A stretch of DNA of 8,400 nt, taken from positions 5,565-13,964 of the forward strand of contig DUJZ01000024.1 in the NCBI GenBank assembly GCA_013329565.1. Direction: 5' to 3'. A program made the translations under genes and the position numbers. Source of the DNA: Methanomassiliicoccales archaeon. Its GTDB lineage: Archaea; Thermoplasmatota; Thermoplasmata; Methanomassiliicoccales; UBA472. Within the stretch, counting starts at the first letter, position 1; each line of letters opens with the position of its first letter. The notes beneath the pieces were generated by a model. That model was given only the letters and a program-made list of their open reading frames with translations, was not told the DNA's origin and searched no databases. Shown here in pieces: positions 1 to 5,300 of the stretch.

Positions 1-710
1 TGGGAACGGTGCCCAGGGAGCTGGAGCTGTTCTATCCCGCGGCGCAGTACGACATCCCGGTCACCGGGCACTGGGACCGCGAGGAGGAGGCGATGGTCAA
101 GGACATGGTGCTATCGATGGCCTCGCAAGGGTATGACCACGTGGTCATGCATCTGGGCGACGAGGGGCCGATCGTCCAGGAGGTCCTGGACGGAACGATA
201 ACTTCCAGCGGCTCTCCGACCTCCAACGAATCCCTGGGGATGCTCAAGGAAACCCTTAGGGACCTGTGCTCCAGGTACAAACCTGTCGAGCCCTCGCTGG
301 ACCGTTGGGCGGCCATGTCCTCCGTCGCCGGCTTCCAGTTCGGTCCCGGCGGCGAGGCGCTGCTCGAGGAGGCTTACATTCTTGGCAACTATCCGTTCAT
401 GAAGATCATGGCCCACAAGGAGCAGCTGGGAATGCTGAACCCTGAGCGGGGGATGATCTCTCTGACCGTGGAGGGCGCGGAGGCGATACTGCCTCTGATG
501 CCGAAGGTGACCATGGGCGACTTCGAGCTCAAGGGAAGCCTGTTCGCCGTGGGAGTTAGCGACGCCGATCCCAACATCCGTGCCGGTGAAGAGGTGGCCA
601 TCATGCGCAACGGCAAGATCGCCGGCGTCGGGGTGGCGGTCATGGGCGGGCGGGAGATGGTGGAGATGCGCCGGGGCGAGGCCGTCAAGGTCAGGCACAA
701 GCGCAAGTGA
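1..710 (+). CDS. arcS: Archaeosine synthase ArcS (TgtA2), C-terminal part, 5' end outside window
   Basis: ArcS acts on tRNA carrying preQ0 at position 15 of the D-loop, in the pathway to archaeosine. The family is related to tRNA-guanine transglycosylases. The reading frame is open from the first base and 235 complete codons are visible before TGA at 708-710, so the gene begins upstream. A GTG at 9 is only an internal valine. The fragment starts with the family-like stretch LELFYPAAQYDIPVTGHWD, matching the alpha/beta region after the TGT-like core (DUF5591-type). The last 75 or so residues (from about KVTMGDFELKGSLFAV to the basic end KVRHKRK) resemble a PUA RNA-binding domain, with the typical GEEVAIMRNGKIAGVGVAVM strand pattern. 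The catalytic core and the conserved ArcS motif known from the family lie upstream and cannot be checked. A T-tract follows the stop. The assignment is from remembered family sequence, not a search. Confidence 0.85.
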   Translation, partial: GTVPRELELFYPAAQYDIPVTGHWDREEEAMVKDMVLSMASQGYDHVVMHLGDEGPIVQEVLDGTITSSGSPTSNESLGMLKETLRDLCSRYKPVEPSLDRWAAMSSVAGFQFGPGGEALLEEAYILGNYPFMKIMAHKEQLGMLNPERGMISLTVEGAEAILPLMPKVTMGDFELKGSLFAVGVSDADPNIRAGEEVAIMRNGKIAGVGVAVMGGREMVEMRRGEAVKVRHKRK

Positions 711-716
711 GGTCAC

Positions 717-736
717 TTTCGCTCTTTTTTTTCTTA
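717..736 (+). terminator. T-tract terminator after arcS
   Basis: A run of eight T residues (725-732) followed by C and TT begins about 15 bases after the arcS stop codon. Archaeal RNA polymerase commonly terminates at such T-rich stretches without needing a hairpin, and no strong stem is seen just before it. Confidence 0.55.
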
Positions 737-787
737 TCCAGCACGATCGGATGATGTTCGGCATTCGGTCACCCCTCCCCCTCCTGG

Positions 788-796
788 CTTTAATAC
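788..796 (+). promoter_or_regulatory. TATA-like element for a possible small RNA
   Basis: The sequence CTTTAATAC resembles an archaeal TATA box. Counting about 27 bases from its centre places a start near 819, just before the AGGC-AAGAAA-GCCT hairpin (820-833) and the terminator-like hairpin at 854-901. The element is a loose match and is supported mainly by what follows it. Confidence 0.35.
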
Positions 797-818
797 CGGC
801 AGGGCGTACCATGACATG

Positions 819-901
819 CAGGCAAGAAAGCCTATCACGATGAATACCATCCCAAGGCAAGGAGGGACAGGTGCCCCCGTCCCTCCCGCCTTCCTTTTTT
901 T
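819..901 (+). ncRNA. Candidate small non-coding RNA (about 83 nt)
   Basis: A TATA-like element about 27 bases upstream and a strong hairpin plus U-tract at the end frame a unit of about 83 nucleotides. It would contain a short 5' stem (AGGC 820-823 with GCCT 830-833, 6-nt loop) and a long 3' stem (854-858 with 888-892, and 861-868 with 879-886). It matches no RNA family I can recognise: it is not tRNA-like and has no paired C and D boxes. No open frame inside it looks coding. It could instead be only the terminator of read-through from arcS, so the call is tentative. Confidence 0.3.
854..901 (+). terminator. Hairpin followed by seven U, intrinsic-terminator-like
   Basis: AAGGC (854-858) pairs with GCCTT (888-892), and GGAGGGAC (861-868) pairs perfectly with GTCCCTCC (879-886). 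The two stems are separated by a small 2-by-1 internal loop and closed by a 10-base loop. Two C residues and seven T residues (895-901) follow. The arrangement is oriented for the plus strand; the reverse strand has no U-tract after the stem. It lies more than 140 bases beyond the arcS stop and well before the TBP promoter. Confidence 0.6.
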
Positions 902-1012
902 GATACTCGGGGCATCGACATTTGAGCGAAGAAGGAGATCGAGGACATGGTCCGAAGTCCGAAACGCGCAAGTCCGGGACCCTCAAATTCCCCTCTCTCC
1001 TTCGACAATTTG

Positions 1013-1021
1013 CTTATAAAG
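1013..1021 (+). promoter_or_regulatory. TATA box of the TBP gene (distal)
   Basis: CTTATAAAG is a good archaeal TATA box. A start about 27 bases from its centre falls near 1044, giving a leader of about 30 nt that keeps the Shine-Dalgarno-like AGAGGCGAT at 1061-1069 intact. Confidence 0.65.
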
Positions 1022-1033
1022 CGTCCATTAATG

Positions 1034-1041
1034 CTTATATT
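1034..1041 (+). promoter_or_regulatory. Second TATA-like element before the TBP gene (proximal)
   Basis: CTTATATT lies 21 bp downstream of the first TATA box. A start directed by it would fall near 1064, inside the Shine-Dalgarno-like sequence, leaving a leader of about 10 nt. It may be an alternative promoter or simply A/T-rich initiator-region sequence. Confidence 0.35.
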
Positions 1042-1060
1042 GCTCTTGGATTACAGAACT

Positions 1061-1070
1061 AGAGGCGATC
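1061..1070 (+). promoter_or_regulatory. Shine-Dalgarno-like site that supports the ATT start
   Basis: AGAGGCGATC resembles the complement of the archaeal 16S 3' end (AGGTGATC core, one mismatch). GAGG ends at 1065, eight bases before ATT at 1074, which is a normal spacing. It would not serve the internal TTG at 1206. Confidence 0.55.
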
Positions 1071-1073
1071 ACC

Positions 1074-1622
1074 ATTTCGAATTACACAATTCAAAACGTC
1101 GTAGCTTCCGCCAACCTAGGCACCGAGCTCGACCTCACCGAGCTGGCACTTAACCTGAACGGCGCCGAATACGAGCCCGAGACCTTCCCCGGGCTGATAT
1201 TCCGGTTGAAGGACCCCAAGACGGCGACCCTGCTGTTCCGCAGCGGGAAGCTGGTCTGCACCGGGGCGACCAACCTGGAACAGGTCAACAAGGCCGTGAA
1301 GACCGTGGTGGCCAGCATAAGGAAGGCCGGGGTCAAGGTCGACAAGGTCCCGCCGGCGCAGGTCCAGAACATCGTTGCCTCCGCGGACCTGGGGCAGCCG
1401 GTCAACCTGTCCTCGGTGGTCATAACGCTAGGATTGGACCGCGTGGAATACGAGCCCGAGGTGTTCCCCGGGCTTGTATACAGGCTGAAAGAGCCCAAGG
1501 TGGTCATCCTGCTCTTCGGCTCCGGCAAGCTCGTCTGCACCGGCGCCAAGGTCCCGGAGGACGTCGAGGCCGCGGTGAACAACATCCGGAACGAGCTGCG
1601 CGCCGAGAACCTGCTGCTTTGA
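1074..1622 (+). CDS. tbp: TATA-box-binding protein (TBP), apparent ATT start
   Basis: TBP is the general transcription factor that bends the TATA box and recruits TFB and RNA polymerase. The 182-residue product is the usual archaeal length and shows the two-fold saddle. Repeat one has NVVASANLGTELDL, EYEPETFPGLIFRLKDPK and SGKLVCTGA. Repeat two has NIVASADLGQ, EYEPEVFPGLVYRLKEPK and SGKLVCTGA. The shared core is visible in DNA as an identical 15-mer at 1167-1181 and 1446-1460. No ATG, GTG or TTG occurs in frame between the stop at 1029-1031 and the first repeat. The first TTG (1206) would delete about 44 residues of the fold. ATT at 1074 gives MSNYTIQNVVAS, has AGAGGCGAT eight to ten bases upstream, and is one base from ATG. 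The gene therefore uses a non-standard start, or there is a base change or sequencing error. ATC at 1068 is the other option. Family identity is near certain; the start is not. Confidence 0.93.
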   Translation: MSNYTIQNVVASANLGTELDLTELALNLNGAEYEPETFPGLIFRLKDPKTATLLFRSGKLVCTGATNLEQVNKAVKTVVASIRKAGVKVDKVPPAQVQNIVASADLGQPVNLSSVVITLGLDRVEYEPEVFPGLVYRLKEPKVVILLFGSGKLVCTGAKVPEDVEAAVNNIRNELRAENLLL

Positions 1623-1646
1623 TGCCGCACCGATCGTGCGCGGGCA
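1623..1646 (+). terminator. Weak hairpin directly after the TBP stop
   Basis: TGCCGCAC (1623-1630) can pair with GTGC (1636-1639) and GGCA (1643-1646) around a CGATC loop, with a 3-nt bulge. No T-tract follows on the plus strand, so it is only a possible transcript end or 3' stabiliser. Confidence 0.25.
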
Positions 1647-1687
1647 ATAAACGGTCCGCCATGATCATCGATCTCGTCGCGGTCGTT

Positions 1688-1704
1688 GGAAAAAGGAAAA
1701 GAAG
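1688..1704 (-). terminator. T-rich terminator of tRNA-Gly
   Basis: Read on the minus strand, the bases just after the tRNA discriminator are CTTCTTTTCCTTTTTCC. This is a T-rich stretch of the kind at which archaeal tRNA transcription ends. Confidence 0.6.
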
Positions 1705-1776
1705 TGCAGGTGTCGGGATTCGAACCCGAGTGTTTAGCTTGGAAGGCTAAAATCCTGACCGCTAGATTACACCTGC
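1705..1776 (-). tRNA. tRNA-Gly, anticodon UCC
   Basis: The 72-nt cloverleaf is complete. The acceptor stem is GCAGGTG (1776-1770) with CACCTGC (1712-1706), and the discriminator is A at 1705. The D-arm carries A14-G15 (G15 at 1762) and GG in the loop. The anticodon stem is TTAGC/GCTAA around the loop CTTCCAA, with anticodon TCC at 1743-1741. The T-arm is TCGGG/CCCGA around TTCGAAT. The CCA end is not encoded. No intron is present. G15 is the position that ArcS, encoded at the left end of this window, helps convert to archaeosine. The gene converges on the TBP gene, has its own TATA box and ends in a T-rich stretch. Confidence 0.96.
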
Positions 1777-1799
1777 GCGGTGCCGTGATAATAGAGATT

Positions 1800-1811
1800 C
1801 AATATTTTAAC
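1800..1811 (-). promoter_or_regulatory. TATA box of tRNA-Gly
   Basis: On the minus strand this reads GTTAAAATATTG. Its centre is about 30 bp upstream of the first tRNA base at 1776, predicting a start only a few bases before the mature 5' end. Confidence 0.6.
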
Positions 1812-1848
1812 CCTTCCACAATGTGAAAATCACTGGCGTCAAAGGTTG

Positions 1849-1902
1849 AAAAAATAAAAGGTAGAGGCTAGTGGAAAGTGTAAGGGGGGGACTCTCCACT
1901 AG
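1849..1902 (-). terminator. Hairpin plus T-rich end of the small gene
   Basis: On the minus strand CTAGTGGA (1902-1895) pairs perfectly with TCCACTAG (1875-1868) around a 19-base loop containing seven C. A T-rich stretch CTTTTATTTTTTC follows at 1860-1848. It starts about 24 bases after the small gene's stop codon. A competing small stem, ACTCT (1905-1901) with AGAGT (1895-1891), would disrupt the main one. Confidence 0.55.
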
Positions 1903-1925
1903 AGTCGTTCCTGGAACACACGAAC

Positions 1926-2114
1926 CTAATGGCTCATGATCTTCAGGTCATTGATGAGGTCCCACAGCTCCATGGTTTCCTGTCCCTGCTGGTCCAATTC
2001 GAAGGCCATCAGCTTCAGGTCCCTGATCGTGTGGGTCTTCATCCACTCAACAGCGTGACCATCCAACATCTGTTCCGAGAGCGAACCCTCATTTCGCCTC
2101 ATTTTGCATCCCAT
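1926..2114 (-). CDS. Small hypothetical protein (62 residues or shorter)
   Basis: I do not recognise this protein. The frame from ATG at 2114 gives 62 residues ending in IMSH, with no signal peptide, membrane segment or cysteine motif. The C-terminal two thirds (from about EWMKTHTIRDLKLMAFELD) looks helical and amphipathic. From codon 23 onward nearly all third positions are G or C, as in the neighbouring real genes, which is the main coding evidence. The first 22 codons lack that bias. An inner start at ATG 2069, with GAGGGT about 15 bases upstream (2090-2085), giving 47 residues, is therefore quite possible. ATG at 2102 is a third choice. The gene has a strong TATA box, a leader hairpin ending one base before the first ATG, and a hairpin plus T-rich end, so it is a self-contained unit divergent from the TPR gene. 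Confidence 0.6.
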   Translation of the reverse strand: MGCKMRRNEGSLSEQMLDGHAVEWMKTHTIRDLKLMAFELDQQGQETMELWDLINDLKIMSH

Positions 2115-2115
2115 C

Positions 2116-2135
2116 TGTCCGACTTACGTCAGACA
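2116..2135 (-). promoter_or_regulatory. Leader hairpin with GUAA tetraloop, or operator palindrome
   Basis: On the minus strand TGTCTGAC pairs with GTCGGACA (8 bp, one T-G wobble) around GTAA, which is a GNRA-type tetraloop. The TATA box at 2159-2167 predicts transcription from about 2136, so the RNA would start with this hairpin. As DNA it is an 8+4+8 inverted repeat just downstream of a promoter, so a repressor site is an equally valid reading. Confidence 0.5.
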
Positions 2136-2157
2136 AATAATGTTATTGTGTCACAGG

Positions 2158-2168
2158 GTATATATAAC
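2158..2168 (-). promoter_or_regulatory. TATA box of the small gene
   Basis: The minus strand reads GTTATATATAC, a near-ideal archaeal TATA box. The expected start is about 27 bases further, near 2136, some 22 bases before the first ATG. Confidence 0.7.
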
Positions 2169-2290
2169 TTATCTTTGCAACATCCAGCAATGCATCGTAC
2201 CATCGTTTGTGAGCGTTATTCTAAAAAGTACATAAGTCAGACGAAAAGCTAATAAACGTATGACGATCAGAAAAAAGAGGAACTCAACAA

Positions 2291-2301
2291 ACATATTAAT
2301 C
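2291..2301 (+). promoter_or_regulatory. Likely TATA box of the TPR gene
   Basis: ACATATTAATC lies about 41 bp before the ATG of the TPR gene. A start about 27 bases from its centre falls near 2323 and would leave a short leader containing the purine-rich ribosome site AAAGGTGGG (2325-2333). A weaker alternative is CTAATAAAC near 2249-2257, which would give a leader of nearly 60 nt. Confidence 0.45.
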
Positions 2302-2336
2302 GTCTGGGCTCCATTCAAGTCAGGAAAGGTGGGCAG

Positions 2337-5300
2337 ATGGGTCTGTTGAACAGCTTGTTGGATGCGGAGGCGAGGGCCGTCAAGAAGGCCGTGAGATCAT
2401 TGGACGCTGCCGACAAGCACCTGCAGTTGAAGGAGACGGACAAGGCGGTGGCGGAAGCGGACAAGGCCCGTGGCGCCCTGGAGGGCCTGGACCCCAAGAC
2501 CGTCGTCAACCTGAACGATTATCGCGGAGCCCTATCCCGCGTTTCCAACGTCTATCTGGACCTGGGCATCACCTCCGTGGCCCTGGATGTCCTGGACCGT
2601 TTCATCAAGGCCTTGCCGAAGGACGTTCCCGGCATCAAGATGAAGGTCTCCGCCCTGCGGAAGATGAACCGGCTCGAGGAAGCGCTGGCGATCCTGGACG
2701 AACTTGCCGTCAGCTTCCCCAACGACCGTGACGTCCAGATCCAGAGGAAGGACATCCTCGTCGAGCTGCAGCGGCCGGGCGAGGCGATGCAGGCGTTGTT
2801 GAAGGCATTGGACGCCGATCCGCTCAACGAGGATACGTACGACCTCATCCTGGGCATGACCGAGGACAAGCCCCTGTGGCTCGGCAGAAAGGCGTCCGCC
2901 CTCATCCACAAGGACAAGGCGGAATCGGCGCTCTACGAGCTGGACACCGCCCTCAAGATGTCGCCCCGGGACCTCACGCTGATGATGATCAAGGTCGAGG
3001 CGCTGGAGAACCTGGGCAAGCAGGAGGAGGCGGACGACCTTCTGGACGAGGTACTGCAAAGGGACCCCTTGAACCGCATGGCCAACCTGACCTTGGCGCG
3101 TCGGGCGCGCACCGCAGGCGATGGTGCCAAGGCCATAGAACATTACAAGAACGTGCTGCGCTCCGACCCGGAGAACATCACCGGCTGGACCGAGATCGCC
3201 CAGCTGCTGATGGAGCTGGGCCGTTACGAGGAGAGTCTTCGTTCGTACGAAAGGCTCAAGGAGATAATGCCGGACGACGTCCCGGCCCTGAAGGGCAGGA
3301 TGGGCGTGCTGGCGGCCATGAAGGACCTGGCCGGGCTCGATATGGCGGCGCAGGAGATGCTGGGCTTCGCCCCCGACGATCCCTCCGCTCACACCTTCAT
3401 CATCGATACCTTCCTGTCGTTGGACGCCGAGAAGGAGGCCGAACCCTATCTCGAAAAGGCGCTGGCGGCCTTCCCCAAGGACCTGGACGTCCTCGACCGC
3501 CGGCGGTCCCTGCATTCCAAGCACAAGAGGTTCCAGGACGTGATCGTTCTCAGCGAGGAGCAGCTGGCGATCAAGCAAGACCATCTACCAGCCTTCCGGG
3601 ACCTAGGGCAGGCCCAGCTGGGGCTAGGGAATGTCGTGGAAGCGATCAAGACCTTGGAGCGCGGACTGAAGATATGGCCTGAGGACGTGGTCATGCTGGA
3701 ATCGCTTCGCGAGTGCTTCAAGCGGGCCGCCCGGGACAAGGACGTGGCCGAGGTCAGCGACCGGCTGCTCCGCGTCCAGCCGAACGATAGATCGGCGCTA
3801 TTCGACAAGGCGGTGGCCATCGATCGGCTCGGACGGAAGGAGGAGGCCATCGGCCTTTACGGTCAGGTCCTGGTCATCGATCACAACGACGTGGACGCCT
3901 CGTCGGGCATCTCCGTCGCGTTGTTCTCGCTGGAGAAGTACGAGGAGGCCTTGGCCAGGGCGACGCAGGGCGCGTTGCACGACCCCGACAGGCTGATCTT
4001 CTGGCGCATCCAGGCCGATTCCCTGTTCATGCTGAAGCGCTTCGAGGAGGCGGTGAAGGCGTACGACAGGGCGATCGCGCTATCGCCGCAGGAACAGAAG
4101 CTCTTCTACCAGAAGGGGCTGTGCCTGGAGAGCCTGCGGCGCTTCGAGGAGGCCATCTCCTGCTACGATCAGGCGATATCGTTGGACGCCAAGGACAAGA
4201 ACGTCTGGATATCCAAGGGCATCGCCCTGGAGTGGCTGGAGAGATGCGAAGAGGCCCTGGCCTGCTACGATCACGCTCTCTCGCTGGATAAGGAAGGCCG
4301 CTTCGTGCACGCCCGGCGCGGCCAGGTTCTGGCGAAACTGTCGCGTCACGAGGAAGCGGTGGCGTCCTTCGACAAGGCGTTGGAGATGGGGCCCAAGGAC
4401 ATCGAGGTGCTCACGGCCAAAAAGAACAGCCTGAAGGTCATGGGCCGTTACGAGGACATCGTAAAGGTATGCGACCGCATCGTGAAGCTGGAACCTAAGA
4501 ACAAGCAGGCCTGGGTGGACCGGGGCATGGCCCAGTTCCGTCTCAGCAACTTCCCGGAGGCCGTGCGTTCCTACGACAGGGCCCTGGAGGTCGAGCCGGG
4601 GGACATGAGCGTCCTCCAGCTCAAGAGATCGTCCGTGGTGGCCAGGGGCGACGCCAACGAGATAATGAAGGTGTGCGAGGACATTTTGCGCATCGACCCG
4701 CGCAACAAGTCCGCCCTGCTCGATAAGGCCGGAGCGCTGGAGAAGCTCGGACGATTGGAGGAAGCGCTATCCACCTTCAACGCGGCCATCATGCTGGACG
4801 AATCCGACGCGTTGCTGCACAAGGGGAAGGGCAGGGTGCTGACGTCCCTGGGAAAGTTCGGCGAGGCGGCGGAAGCGTACGATATGGCGTTCCAGCTGAA
4901 TCATGACGTGGACGCTCTTTCTCATAAAGGCCGGGCGCTACTGATGATGCGCAACTACGATCTGGCTTTGAACGTGTTCGATCAATGCATCGAAATGGAC
5001 AGCACCGTTCCGCGTTACCACAGCGACCGTGGACGGACGCTAGCATCCCTCAACCGTCTGGAAGATGCGGTGAGCGCTTTCGATAAAGCGTTGACGCTCG
5101 ACCGCAACGACGCCCAGACCTGGAAGTACAAGGGCAACGCCCTGTTCCGCCTGGGGGAGATGGAGAACGCCATGGTTTGCCTGAACCGGGCGTTGGACCT
5201 GGGGGCGGACGAGTTCTCCATATTCAAGATGCGCGGCCGGGTGATGGAGGAGCTCGGTCGGCTGGAGGACGCCATGGACTCCTACGCCAAAGCGTTGGAG

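Larger units (their letters stand above)
711..1073. other. Gene-free region between arcS and the TBP gene
   Basis: This stretch of about 360 bases has no protein gene I would defend. The plus-strand open frame from 816 to 1019 has low-complexity, arginine/serine/proline-rich content and crosses a strong terminator-like hairpin. The minus-strand frames crossing it are extensions of shadows of arcS. What it does hold is the arcS T-tract, a TATA-like element near 789-795, a hairpin with U-tract ending at 901, and the tandem TATA boxes of the TBP gene. The piece from 902 to 1010 shows only a weak feature: the heptamer AAGTCCG occurs twice (955-961 and 970-976), flanked by a 5-bp inverted repeat (949-953 and 977-981). 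Confidence 0.6.

Noticed and set aside
9..11. GTG at 9 as the start of the first gene
   Set aside because: The frame is open to the window edge and the visible protein begins in the middle of a known domain, so this valine is internal.
111..986. Long minus-strand open frame opposite arcS
   Set aside because: It is a GC-driven antisense shadow rich in Arg, His, Gly and Pro with no recognisable domain, and the sense strand has a clear family match.
816..1019. Plus-strand open frame of 67 codons between arcS and the TBP gene
   Set aside because: It runs through a strong hairpin and U-tract, has low-complexity content and no suitable ribosome-binding site.
1206..1622. TTG at 1206 as the start of the TBP gene
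   Set aside because: It would remove about 44 residues, including half of the first saddle repeat, whose sequence is clearly conserved upstream in the same frame.
1950..2026. Possible C/D box RNA (TTGATGA near 1950 and CTGA near 2023)
   Set aside because: The C box lacks the purine at position one, no internal D'/C' pair is present, no terminal stem was seen, and the region is coding on the other strand.
1929..2252. Plus-strand open frame of 107 codons opposite the small gene
   Set aside because: It starts within the minus-strand gene, runs through that gene's TATA box and A/T-rich promoter, and lacks its own ribosome-binding site. The minus frame has better codon bias.
2532..3584. 350-codon minus-strand open frame inside the TPR gene
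   Set aside because: Antisense shadow caused by high GC and repeated Leu/Glu codons. Its Val/Leu/Gln/Gly-rich content matches the complement of TPR codons.
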